Source: Imhoffiella fuscus
Lineage (GTDB): Bacteria > Pseudomonadota > Gammaproteobacteria > Chromatiales > Chromatiaceae
Length of the DNA stretch: 64,000 bases
Assembly: GCF_042682685.1 (NCBI RefSeq)
Contig: NZ_JBHUHX010000016.1
Coordinates: forward strand, 62,001-126,000
Reading direction: 5' to 3'
Shown here: in pieces, positions 56,684 through 64,000 of the stretch
Layout of the letters: each line of letters begins with the position of its first letter
Position numbering within the stretch: position 1 is the first letter of the stretch
The notes under the pieces: model-generated
The model's database searches: none
What the model was told of the DNA's origin: nothing
What the model saw: only the letters and a program-made list of their open reading frames with translations
Made by a program: the position numbers and the translations under genes

Positions 56684-58165
56684 TCAGGCGCGATCCAACA
56701 GCAATTGGGTCAAGAGCGCGACCGGGCGTCCGGTGCCGCCCTTTTCCTTGCCGGTCAGCCAGGTGATGCCGGCGATGTCCAGGTGTGCCCAGCGGTATTT
56801 CTTGGTGAAGCGGGAGAGGAAGCAGGCGGCGGTGATGGCGCCGCCGTCGCGGCCGCCGACGTTGGCTATGTCGGCGAAGTTGCTGTCGAGCTGGGATTGA
56901 TAGTCGTCCCACAGCGGCATGCGCCAGGCGCGGTCGCCGGCCGTTTCGCCGGCGGCGAGGATCTCGGCGGCGAGCTTGTCGTCCTGGGTGAAGAGGCCGG
57001 CGGCGTGTTTGCCGAGCGCGACCACGCAGGCGCCGGTGAGGGTGGCCAGATCGATGACGATCCCGGGCTCGAAGCGCTCGCAATAGGTGAGTGCGTCGCA
57101 GAGGATGAGCCGGCCTTCGGCGTCGGTATTGAGGATCTCGATGGTTTGACCGGACATGCTGGTGACGATGTCGCCCGGCTTGTTGGCGTCGCCGTCGGGC
57201 AGGTTCTCGGAGGAGGGCACCACGCCGATCAGGTTGATCGGCAGCTCCAGCTCGCAGGCGGCCTGGACGGCGCCGAAGACGCTGGCTCCGCCGCACATGT
57301 CGTATTTCATCTCATCCATCTCGGCGGCGGGCTTGAGCGAGATGCCGCCGGCGTCGAAGGTCAGCCCCTTGCCGACGAGGACGATCGGCTTGTCGCCCGA
57401 CTTGCCGCCCCGGTAGTGCATGCAGATCAGCTTGGCCGGCTGGCGGCTGCCGCGCGAGACCGAGAGCAGCGCACCCATGCCGAGCGAGGCCATCTGTTCC
57501 TCTTCGAGCACCTCGACCTGCAGCTCCTTGAAGCGGTTCGCGAGGTCGCGTGCGGTGTCGGCCAGATAGCTCGGTGTGCAGATGTTTCCGGGCAGGTTGC
57601 CCAATTCCTTGGCCAGGGAGATTCCGGAGGCCATGGCCGAGCCGTGTCGCGCGGCCAGCTCGGCGGCGGCGATCTCCTGTTTCTTGGGTACCCAGAGGGT
57701 CAGGCGCTTGAGCGGCGTCTTGAGCGGTTGCTTGTCGTCCTTGGTGCGGGTGTAGCGGTAGGCCTTGTCCTCTGCGGCGAGCACGACATCGCGCACGCTG
57801 GCGTAGGTGTCGGCCGGCAGCGGATCCGGTAGCGCGAGCACGGCATCTCTGGCACGGCTCTGTTGCAGTTGCGGGAAGAGACCGGCCAGCGCCTTGCGGA
57901 ATGCGGCGCGGTCGAAGCCCTTCTTCTTTCCGAGACCCAGCAGCAGCACCCGGTCGGCAGAGATGTCGGGCAGGTCGTAGAGCATGAGGGTCTTGCCGAC
58001 CTCGCCATCCATGTCGCCCTTCTTGAGGATGCTGGCGATCCGATTGCCGCTCTTGGCGTCGATGTCTTCCGCCACGCCGGATAGCTTGCTCTTCTCGAAT
58101 ACCCCGAGGACGAGGCATGGGGTCTTCAGCGTGGCGAGTTCGCCGGTCTTGATCTTGAATTCCAT
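56684..58165 (-). CDS. pepA: Leucyl aminopeptidase (cytosol aminopeptidase)
   Basis: A 493-residue M17 aminopeptidase. It shows VLVGKGLTFDAGGISLKP with the metal-binding Lys/Asp, KYDMCGGASVFGA, and NTDAEGRLILCDAL with metal ligands Asp/Glu and catalytic Arg, then DLATLTGACVVALG. It releases N-terminal residues from peptides; the E. coli protein also binds DNA at Xer sites. The start at 58165 gives the standard N-terminus MEFKIKTGELA. It diverges from lptG, an arrangement conserved in Gammaproteobacteria. Confidence 0.96.
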   Translation of the reverse strand: MEFKIKTGELATLKTPCLVLGVFEKSKLSGVAEDIDAKSGNRIASILKKGDMDGEVGKTLMLYDLPDISADRVLLLGLGKKKGFDRAAFRKALAGLFPQLQQSRARDAVLALPDPLPADTYASVRDVVLAAEDKAYRYTRTKDDKQPLKTPLKRLTLWVPKKQEIAAAELAARHGSAMASGISLAKELGNLPGNICTPSYLADTARDLANRFKELQVEVLEEEQMASLGMGALLSVSRGSRQPAKLICMHYRGGKSGDKPIVLVGKGLTFDAGGISLKPAAEMDEMKYDMCGGASVFGAVQAACELELPINLIGVVPSSENLPDGDANKPGDIVTSMSGQTIEILNTDAEGRLILCDALTYCERFEPGIVIDLATLTGACVVALGKHAAGLFTQDDKLAAEILAAGETAGDRAWRMPLWDDYQSQLDSNFADIANVGGRDGGAITAACFLSRFTKKYRWAHLDIAGITWLTGKEKGGTGRPVALLTQLLLDRA

Positions 58166-58276
58166 CGGGGGCTCCTAGCGGGTATCAGGGGAGGCGGACT
58201 CGCCTGCTCTGGTCGGCTCGAACAAATGTTAGGATGTCGATCATTTAGTCTACCGATATGATGCGCATAGGTCGAA

Positions 58277-59341
58277 GTGAGAATCCTCGATCGTTATCTT
58301 GCCTGGGCCGTGATCGGCGGAACCTTGCTGACGCTGGGTGTTCTGCTGCCGCTGTTGGGCGTCTTCATCCTCGCCGACGAGGTCGACTCGATCGGCGTGG
58401 AACGCTATAACCTGTTCCAGGCGCTGCTGTTCATGCTTTTGAGCCTGCCGCGCTACGCCTATCTCATCTTTCCGATCGCGACCCTGATCGGCGCACTGAT
58501 CGGGCTCGGGACGCTGGCGAGTCGCTCCGAACTGGTGGCCATGCGGGCGGCAGGGATGTCGGTGTCTCAGGTCGTGCGGGCGGCCATGCTCGGTGGCGTG
58601 TTGTTGGCCGTTTTCGCCGTGGTGCTCGGCGAGTTGGTCGCCCCGGCTGCGGAGCAGCGCGGGATCGAGCTACGCCGTCAGGCCCTGTCGGGGGATGTGG
58701 CCCAGCGCACGCCGGACGGTTTCTGGGCGGTCGACAAGGGCTCCTACGTCAACATCCGCGAGATCCGTTCGGGAACCCGTCTGAGCGACATCTCCATCTA
58801 TCGCATCGACGCCGCCCAGGGCACCCTCGTCGCGACCCGCGCCGAGGGTGCGCGCTATCGGGACGGGCATTGGATTCTGGAGAACATTGCCCGCAGCCGG
58901 GTCAGCTCCGCCGGGGTCGAGGTCGAGCGCATTGCGAAGGCCGGCTGGGATTCGATGCTGGATCCCGGGCTGCTCAAGGTGGTGGTGGCGGATCCGAACG
59001 CCTTGCCGGTCTGGGGACTCTACAAGTACATCCGCTTCATGTCGGTCAACAAGCAGGATGCCGGCCCCTATGAAGTGGCCTTCTGGAATAAGGTGCTGCA
59101 CCCGGTCCTGACGCTCTCGATGATCCTGATCGCCATCCCGCTGCTGCTGGGCTCTTCGCGCAGCACCGGCATGGGACGACGGATCTTCGTCGGTATCATG
59201 GTCGGGATTCTCTACTACCTGGTGAGCCGGACGTTCGCCTATCTGTCCCTGCTGTTCGGGATGAATCCCTTTCTGGCGGCTATCGCGCCGCCCTTGCTCT
59301 TCATCTCGGGCGCGCTGTTGCTCTTGCGGCGCGTGGGGTGA
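58277..59341 (+). CDS. lptG: LPS export ABC transporter permease LptG
   Basis: A 354-residue YjgP/YjgQ-family permease. It has an N-terminal helix RILDRYLAWAVIGG, further helices near 50-75 and 100-120 (ELVAMRAAGMSVSQVVRAAM, the LptG coupling-helix motif), a periplasmic beta-jellyroll domain (about 135-265), and three C-terminal helices. LptF and LptG form the inner-membrane channel of the LptB2FGC machine that extracts LPS. The motifs fit LptG, not LptF. The GTG start at 58277 has a weak AGGTC ahead. No lptF lies upstream: pepA begins 111 nt away on the other strand. Confidence 0.9.
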   Translation: MRILDRYLAWAVIGGTLLTLGVLLPLLGVFILADEVDSIGVERYNLFQALLFMLLSLPRYAYLIFPIATLIGALIGLGTLASRSELVAMRAAGMSVSQVVRAAMLGGVLLAVFAVVLGELVAPAAEQRGIELRRQALSGDVAQRTPDGFWAVDKGSYVNIREIRSGTRLSDISIYRIDAAQGTLVATRAEGARYRDGHWILENIARSRVSSAGVEVERIAKAGWDSMLDPGLLKVVVADPNALPVWGLYKYIRFMSVNKQDAGPYEVAFWNKVLHPVLTLSMILIAIPLLLGSSRSTGMGRRIFVGIMVGILYYLVSRTFAYLSLLFGMNPFLAAIAPPLLFISGALLLLRRVG

Positions 59342-59386
59342 GGGTCGGTCCGTCCTGTTCTCGTCTCGGACAGGAGGGCGGGCCGA

Positions 59387-59411
59387 GTCCCCAAGCGAAG
59401 GGCTTGGGGAC
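59387..59411. repeat. Perfect 10-bp hairpin between convergent lptG and the RDD gene
   Basis: GTCCCCAAGC (59387-59396) and GCTTGGGGAC (59402-59411) enclose GAAGG. It sits between two converging genes and has no T-run. Its arms nearly match those of the hairpin at 63202-63226 (GTCACCAAGC/GCTTGGTGAC), so the two look like members of one small family. Confidence 0.65.
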
Positions 59412-59419
59412 GAGGGGCG

Positions 59420-59884
59420 TCAGGCGGATTTTTCCAGCATGACGAGCTGGGTGTGGGACTTACGGTCGTGCCAGGCCAAGCCGTCGCGGTCGAACAGGCT
59501 CCACCAGAGCCCGAGGCCGGCGGGCACGAAGCTGACGATCGACCAGGCGAAGCGCACGATGGCGGTGCCGAGACCCAGATTGGAGCCCTTGTCTCCGACC
59601 ACCCGAATCCGCCAGGCGCGCATGCCCAGGGTCTGGCCGCCGTGGGTCCAGAAGTAGACGTAAAATGTGCCGATCACGGCCAGCAGATAGAGACGCAGGA
59701 GCAGAAGCGGCAGGGCCTCTTCGTAGATATGGTGCCCCGTGATGACCTCGTAGGGGATGACGACGACGGCGTTGGCCAGCATCAGCACGCCCAGCAGCAG
59801 CACGATGTCGTACAGGAACGCTCCCAGTCGTCTCGGGAGGGAGGGTTTATTGGCTTGGGAAAGGTCGAATTCCATGTTGCTCAT
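59420..59884 (-). CDS. RDD-family membrane protein
   Basis: A 154-residue protein whose RDD signature is PSLPRRLGAFLYDIVLLL at the N-terminus (Arg and Asp in the first helix). Two further helices follow (about 60-80 and 100-125), then the motif GGQTLGMRAWRIRVV and the tail SLFDRDGLAWHDRKSHTQLV. Its function in Proteobacteria is unknown; in other bacteria RDD proteins act as Na+/H+ antiporters. It diverges from the histidine kinase gene. Confidence 0.88.
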   Translation of the reverse strand: MSNMEFDLSQANKPSLPRRLGAFLYDIVLLLGVLMLANAVVVIPYEVITGHHIYEEALPLLLLRLYLLAVIGTFYVYFWTHGGQTLGMRAWRIRVVGDKGSNLGLGTAIVRFAWSIVSFVPAGLGLWWSLFDRDGLAWHDRKSHTQLVMLEKSA

Positions 59885-59930
59885 AGTCGATCGGTTGATT
59901 AGGGATTAGCTTCAGGCGGAAGCGGCTATT

Positions 59931-62522
59931 TTGATTCGAATCACTATTAAACCATTTCTGTTCCGGCTTTTGCGACGGGTGCCTATGCCCTGGATCGCAA
60001 TCTGTGTCGGTCTCGCCGCCGGGACGGCCATCTGGACCGTGCTGGATCAGATCCAGAGCAAGCAGGTCGACAAGATCTTCGGCCAGGAACTGGAGGCCCA
60101 GCTCGACCTGCGGGCGCGCGAGAGTCTCATCCGGTTCGACCGCTATCTGTCGAGCTATGCCGCCACGACACGCCTGCTTGCCAATCATCGCAAGCTCTCC
60201 GAATACCTGGAGCCCCTGTTCTGGTCGCGGGACGAGGCGGTGACGCCCGTCATCTATAAGGACTTCCGTCCGCTTTGGCTACCCGATTTTTTCGAGCGCG
60301 ACGCACTCACCGCGCCAAGCCATGTGCTGCTGACCGATGCTCAGGGCCGGGTGCGCGAGATCTTTCAGCCGACCGCCGAGCCGGTTCCGCAGGAGATCGC
60401 CACTCAGGTCCCGACTCAGTATCTCGACGAGCGCGAGGTCCGCGCCGTGATCGACCGTTTCGACGATCGTCTCTATCTGCTCGCGAGCGACGCGGTGGAG
60501 GACGCCGGCGGATACGATATGGGCTATCTAGTGGTGTTGGTACCGGTCGGCGACGCCTTTATCGGCGCCTCGCAGCGCGGGCTCGACCTGGGGCGCGCGG
60601 CGGTCGCGCTGGTCGACAGCGACGATCAGCGTATCCTCGCCAGCGTGGATTCGAGCACGCTTCCGCCAGGCACCACCCTGGCCGATTGGAGCGACACCTA
60701 TGTCATCACCTCCCAGTCGCTGCCCGAATACGAGGGTTCGGACTCCAATCTGCTGTTCGCGACCTTCGTGCCCCATGCCAGCGTGGAGAAGATGTCGCGC
60801 CACGTGCGCATCTTCGAGCGACGTCAGCGATTCTTCGCCGCCGCCGTGTTCGTGGTCGTTTTTACGGGCGTCATCTATCTGGTCTCCTCGCGCCTGAACA
60901 AGGTGCTCAAGCGCATGACCCGCTTCTCCCAGCGCGCGCTCGGTATCCCCGAGCCAGGCTTCCGGCGTGGCGGCAACCAGTTGGTTCTGCTGGAGGAATG
61001 GATCCAGCACTTCACGCAGCTGGTGATGGCGGCGCGCGAGGAGATGAGCCAGCGCCACCAGGCCGAAATGCGCGAGAGCGAGGCGCTCAAGGCGGCCGTG
61101 ATGGAGGCATCGCTCGATGCCATCGTCACCCTGGATCGCTACGGCAAGGTCATCGAGTTCAATCCGGCCGCCGAGCGTCTCTTCGGCTTGGCCCGCACCT
61201 TCGCGATCGGCGCCATCTTTGCCGAGCGTTTCCTGCCCGATGTAGCTCAGGCGGCCTTCAAGCGTTTGCTCGATCGCTCGCGCCACCTGCATCGCGAGCC
61301 CTTGGGCCGGGGGGAACTCATCGCCCTGCGTGGAGATTACAGCGAGGTGCCGGTCGAGATCTCGATCGCGCCGATCGAACTGGAAGACGAGCATTTCCAT
61401 ACCCTCTACATCCACGACATCAGCAGCCGCAAGCGCGCCGAGCAGGAAATCAAGAGTCTGGCCCGCTTCGCCAGCGAGAGTCCCAATCCCATTCTACGCG
61501 TGAGCGCAGAGGGGCTGATCGTCTACGCCAACAACGCAAGCCGGCCGCTGCTGATCGCCTGGAGCGCGGATCCGGGCGAGTATCTGCCAGACGGCTGGGC
61601 TCGCGAAGTGGCGCAGGCGCTGGAGACCGGTCTGCCGCTGGAGCGTGAGCTGGATCTCTCGGGACAGGTCTATTCGCTGCTCCTCGCACCGATCCGCGAT
61701 CTCGGCTACGTCAACATCTATGCCCGCGACATCACCGCCGTGCGTCGCGCCGAGCAGGAGTCGCGCCAGCACCAGGCCGAGCTTGTCCATGTCTGCCGTC
61801 TCAGCACCATGGGCGAGGTGGCGACCGGCATGGCCCATGAGTTGAACCAGCCGCTCTCCGCCATTGTCAACTACGCCAACGGCTGTACCCGTCGGCTTCA
61901 AGGCGGTGCCAGTCAGGCCGAGGAGCTGATCGGGGCGATGGGCCAGATCGCCGCCCAGGCCAAGCGGGCGAGCGAGATCATTCGCCGTTTGCGCGCCCTG
62001 GTCGGCAAGCAGCCCCCGATCCGAACCCAGGCCGACCTCAATCATCTGGTGCGCGAGGTTTGCTCCTTTCTCGAATTCGAGACCAGTCGGGTCGGTGTCC
62101 AGATCCAGCTCGATCTCCACGCCGAAGCGATCCCGGTGCGGGTCGATCTGGTTCAGGTCGAGCAGGTTCTGTTGAACCTGGTCGGAAACGCGCTCGATGC
62201 CCTGGAGGAGCGTCCCGAGTCCGAGCGCCATCTACGGATTCTGGCCCGCATGGAAGGCGACTTCGCCGAGGTTTTGGTGGAGGACAGCGGGCCGGGCATC
62301 GCGCCCGAGCGTCTGCCTATCCTCTTCGACGCCTTCGTGACCTCCAAGGAGAGCGGGATGGGGATGGGCTTGGCGATCAGCCAGACTATCGTCGAGAATC
62401 ACGACGGTCGGATCTGGGCCGAGTCCGAGCTGGGACATGGTTCGACCTTCCATTTGACCCTACCGCTCTCGCTCGCCGCCAAGGATGTGGACGGCGACAC
62501 GATCGAATCGCTGGAACCCTAA
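59931..62522 (+). CDS. Membrane PAS-domain sensor histidine kinase (FixL-like)
   Basis: An 863-residue hybrid-topology kinase. TM1 (about 19-40), a large periplasmic region (about 45-295), TM2 (about 298-320), a coiled coil, PAS1 (about 385-500, with ASLDAIVTLDRYGKVIEFNPAAERLFG), a degenerate PAS2 (about 510-620), then a HisKA H-box GMAHELNQPLSAIVNYANG (His near 636) and HATPase with NLVGNALDALEE, DSGPGI and GMGMGLAISQTIVENHDG. The H-box and ATPase type are those of FixL/DctB. It is co-transcribed with the FixJ-like gene (14 nt gap). The start is TTG 59931 or ATG 59985; both keep TM1 and neither has a strong RBS. Confidence 0.88.
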   Translation: MIRITIKPFLFRLLRRVPMPWIAICVGLAAGTAIWTVLDQIQSKQVDKIFGQELEAQLDLRARESLIRFDRYLSSYAATTRLLANHRKLSEYLEPLFWSRDEAVTPVIYKDFRPLWLPDFFERDALTAPSHVLLTDAQGRVREIFQPTAEPVPQEIATQVPTQYLDEREVRAVIDRFDDRLYLLASDAVEDAGGYDMGYLVVLVPVGDAFIGASQRGLDLGRAAVALVDSDDQRILASVDSSTLPPGTTLADWSDTYVITSQSLPEYEGSDSNLLFATFVPHASVEKMSRHVRIFERRQRFFAAAVFVVVFTGVIYLVSSRLNKVLKRMTRFSQRALGIPEPGFRRGGNQLVLLEEWIQHFTQLVMAAREEMSQRHQAEMRESEALKAAVMEASLDAIVTLDRYGKVIEFNPAAERLFGLARTFAIGAIFAERFLPDVAQAAFKRLLDRSRHLHREPLGRGELIALRGDYSEVPVEISIAPIELEDEHFHTLYIHDISSRKRAEQEIKSLARFASESPNPILRVSAEGLIVYANNASRPLLIAWSADPGEYLPDGWAREVAQALETGLPLERELDLSGQVYSLLLAPIRDLGYVNIYARDITAVRRAEQESRQHQAELVHVCRLSTMGEVATGMAHELNQPLSAIVNYANGCTRRLQGGASQAEELIGAMGQIAAQAKRASEIIRRLRALVGKQPPIRTQADLNHLVREVCSFLEFETSRVGVQIQLDLHAEAIPVRVDLVQVEQVLLNLVGNALDALEERPESERHLRILARMEGDFAEVLVEDSGPGIAPERLPILFDAFVTSKESGMGMGLAISQTIVENHDGRIWAESELGHGSTFHLTLPLSLAAKDVDGDTIESLEP

Positions 62523-62536
62523 GCAAGACGACCCGG

Positions 62537-63160
62537 ATGACAATGACTACCGATGCAACCGTATTCGTCGTGGACGACGACCAAGCCATGCGGACCTCGC
62601 TCCAATGGCTGATCGAATCGACAGGCATGTCGGTTCAGACCTACGACTCCGCCGATGCCTTTCTCGCCACCTATTATCCCGGTCGGGCGGGCTGTCTCTT
62701 GCTCGACGTGCGCATGCCCGGAATGACCGGGCTTGAGCTCCAGGCCTATCTGGCGCGCGAGGGCTATCGCCTGCCGGTCATCCTCATCACCGGTCATGGC
62801 GACGTGGCGATGGCGGTGAAGGCGATGAAGGCCGGTGCCGTCGATTTCATCGAAAAACCCTTTCACGACGAGGATCTGCTGCGCAGCATCCGGGGCGCGC
62901 TGGACTTCGATCAGAAGACCCGCGCCAGCCGCTCGACCAGGGCCGAGATCCTGATGCGTCTCGCCGAGCTCACCCCGCGCGAGCACGAGGTCATGGCCAT
63001 GGTGACCGACGGCAAATCGAACAAGGAGATCGCCGCCGCGCTCGGCGTCAGCTCCAAGACCGTCGAGGCCCATCGCGCCCGCGTCATGGAAAAGATGCGC
63101 GCCGAATCGCTCGCCGAACTGGTGCGCATGGCCCTGATCGCCGACCCGGACGCGCTTTGA
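62537..63160 (+). CDS. FixJ/NarL-type response regulator
   Basis: A 207-residue regulator. The receiver domain has VVDDDQ acidic pocket, phospho-acceptor Asp57 in LLLDVRMPGMTG, ITGHGD and IEKPF (Lys). The LuxR-type HTH (about 140-200) holds LTPREHEVMAMVTDGKSNKEIAAALGVSSKTVEAHRARVMEKM. It is the cognate regulator of the kinase encoded 14 nt upstream. FixJ-like systems often control microaerobic or C4-dicarboxylate/aromatic genes. The targets are not in view. Confidence 0.92.
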   Translation: MTMTTDATVFVVDDDQAMRTSLQWLIESTGMSVQTYDSADAFLATYYPGRAGCLLLDVRMPGMTGLELQAYLAREGYRLPVILITGHGDVAMAVKAMKAGAVDFIEKPFHDEDLLRSIRGALDFDQKTRASRSTRAEILMRLAELTPREHEVMAMVTDGKSNKEIAAALGVSSKTVEAHRARVMEKMRAESLAELVRMALIADPDAL

Positions 63161-63173
63161 GTGTAGCCGCCAG

Positions 63174-63194
63174 CTGTCAGCTGTCAGCTGTCAG
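63174..63194. repeat. Three tandem copies of heptamer CTGTCAG
   Basis: Perfect CTGTCAG units at 63174, 63181 and 63188, starting 13 nt after the response-regulator stop. The same unit reappears at 63351-63357 at the far end of the larger CTGGTAG array. Confidence 0.9.
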
Positions 63195-63201
63195 CCTCCC
63201 T

Positions 63202-63226
63202 CGTCACCAAGCAAAGCTTGGTGACG
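63202..63226. repeat. Perfect 11-bp hairpin
   Basis: CGTCACCAAGC (63202-63212) and GCTTGGTGACG (63216-63226) enclose AAA. It lies between converging genes (response regulator and methyltransferase) and is related in sequence to the hairpin at 59387-59411. No T-run follows. Confidence 0.65.
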
Positions 63227-63253
63227 CCGCCTGGAAGTTCTGCTTCACGTAGG

Positions 63254-63269
63254 TGCGAATTTATTCGCA
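63254..63269. repeat. Short REP-like palindrome TGCGAAT-TT-ATTCGCA
   Basis: A 7-bp perfect palindrome with two-base loop, inside GTAGGTGCGAATTTATTCGCAT. This text is close to dispersed 'gtgcgaat...attcgcac' elements of Gammaproteobacteria. Confidence 0.6.
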
Positions 63270-63287
63270 TCTCAGGCGCTCGAAGTC

Positions 63288-63357
63288 CTGGTAGCTGGTA
63301 GCTGGTAGCTGGTAGCTGGTAGCTGGTAGCTGGTAGCTGGTAGCTGGTAGCTGTCAG
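63288..63357. repeat. Nine tandem copies of heptamer CTGGTAG plus one CTGTCAG, running into a gene end
   Basis: Perfect CTGGTAG repeats from 63288 to 63350 are followed by the variant CTGTCAG (63351-63357), which contains the TGA stop (63354-63356 on the minus strand) of the methyltransferase gene. As 7 is not a multiple of 3, copy-number change outside the gene would not alter the protein, but slippage across the stop could extend it; read through, it would encode a repeating SYQLPAT peptide. Confidence 0.9.
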
Positions 63358-64000
63358 TAGTCCTTGCGTCCGACGAAGACGTAGTAGGGCACCCGCATGC
63401 CGGGCAGGTAGGGGACGGGCGCGAGCCGTTCCTGCAACTGGTGGTTGGGGAGTAGTTCGCGCAACAGCCGCAGGTGCTCGGGACTCGGGCGCACGCCGTC
63501 GTGGGCGAACCAGCGTGGCCAGAAGAGGCGTGCGAGGCGTCCGTGTCGGACGTTTCCCGGACCGCCCGATGCGTCCGAGACATAGAAGTCCACTACCCCC
63601 AGACGCCCGCCCGGAGGCAGCATCTCGATGGCGTTGAGGATGGCCGCCCGCCAGTCCGGGATCATGGTCAGCGAGTAGGAGAAATAGACGCAGTCCGGCG
63701 GCGTCTCGGGGCGATAGCGGGTCGCATCGGCCTCGATCACGCGCACGTTCGTCATGTCCTTGGTGCGCGCGCGCGCCTGCTCCAGGAGCGCGGGACAGAG
63801 ATCCACCAGCTCGACGCTGGCGAGCTCGCCCAGCCGCGCTCCGAAGGACATCAGATTGCTTCCGGTGCCTCCGCCCAGTTCCAGCACCCGCGCGCCGGGA
63901 GCCGGATCCAAGAGTTGCAGCAGCGCCTCGCGGCCTTGCAGCAGACGCTCGCGGAAGCGGTCGTAATCGCGCGCCTGCGGGGCGTAGAAGGCCTGTAGCC
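63354..64000 (-). CDS. Class I SAM-dependent methyltransferase, N-terminus beyond the window
   Basis: The C-terminal 215 residues enter from the right edge. The visible part reads FYAPQARDYDRFRERLLQG, then SAM motif I VLELGGGTGSNL, acidic ELVDLCPALLEQAR, DATRY, SYSLTMIPDWRAAI (motif post-II), PPGGRLGVVDFY, and a tail HLRLLRELLP...YYVFVGRKDY. The overall look is of lipid or quinone methyltransferases, including the betaine-lipid enzyme BtaB, but the diagnostic partner BtaA is not in view. The stop codon lies in the heptamer repeat. Confidence 0.8.
   Translation of the reverse strand, partial: LQAFYAPQARDYDRFRERLLQGREALLQLLDPAPGARVLELGGGTGSNLMSFGARLGELASVELVDLCPALLEQARARTKDMTNVRVIEADATRYRPETPPDCVYFSYSLTMIPDWRAAILNAIEMLPPGGRLGVVDFYVSDASGGPGNVRHGRLARLFWPRWFAHDGVRPSPEHLRLLRELLPNHQLQERLAPVPYLPGMRVPYYVFVGRKDY

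Noticed and set aside
63174..63357. Short regularly repeated units that could suggest a CRISPR array
   Set aside because: Repeats are 7-bp units directly abutting one another with no spacers, and no cas genes are present.

Overview
The window is about 65% GC and reads as a chromosomal segment of a purple sulfur bacterium (Gammaproteobacteria, Chromatiaceae; Allochromatium/Marichromatium-like). Three things support this: a secreted Gly/Tyr/Trp-rich sulfur globule protein, a peroxiredoxin-glutaredoxin fusion next to a reductase whose dinucleotide pocket lacks the NADPH-binding arginines (the glutathione-amide GarA/GarB arrangement of Chromatium gracile), and gammaproteobacterial synteny blocks (sdhCDAB-sdhE-ygfX, tamA-tamB, mobA, hrpB, pepA//lptG). 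I see no prophage, integron or CRISPR array. The only transposase-like gene is a single REP-associated (RAYT) protein.

1-11.6 kb: the GarA/GarB thiol peroxidase pair on the minus strand; divergently, the sulfur globule protein under a perfect FNR-type site, closed by a strong terminator. Then glucokinase, a CopZ-like metallochaperone and a tightly packed envelope operon (tamA, tamB, an LpxL-like acyltransferase, an LPG-synthase-type membrane protein). 11.6-17 kb: succinate dehydrogenase operon with its own promoter, the FAD-assembly factor SdhE and its partner YgfX, then galE. 17-23.5 kb, minus strand: PhoQ/PhoP-like two-component system, a PepSY protein and a His-rich secreted protein, a DegQ-type protease, a small heat-shock protein with promoter and terminator, mobA and a periplasmic alpha-carbonic anhydrase. 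23.5-30 kb: hrpB, RAYT, a cupin, a flavin-reductase-fold protein, pyruvate kinase and tRNA-Val(CAC).

30-40 kb is the most accessory part: a K+ channel with a frameshifted YibH-like fusion protein and its YibI-like partner; a TerD domain fused to a PD-(D/E)XK (HsdR-N) nuclease domain; OsmC; an orphan ParA-like ATPase; CreA; an FAD oxidoreductase; a monohaem DUF3365 protein; and a chemoreceptor with an intramembrane His-rich sensor. 40.4-46 kb is one giant gene for a tandem double UvrA with four ABC cassettes. 46-50 kb: a Spy-like protein, a membrane sensor ending in an AlbA_2 (Schlafen-type) domain, and three small genes including a zinc metallopeptidase.

50.4-56.5 kb: a five-gene, end-overlapping minus-strand operon (HAD-UbiA fusion, DprE1-like, DprE2-like, LPG-TM protein, GtrII-like glycosyltransferase) resembling the mycobacterial decaprenyl-phospho-arabinose pathway plus flipping and transfer steps. 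56.7-64 kb: pepA divergent from lptG (no lptF beside it), an RDD protein, a FixL/FixJ-like two-component system, a heptamer tandem-repeat zone, and a partial methyltransferase.

The strongest candidate for something undescribed is the TerD-nuclease fusion (32484-33770). The prenyl-phospho-pentose operon, the double UvrA and the Cache-AlbA_2 sensor follow. All functional calls come from reading the sequence; no database search was run.
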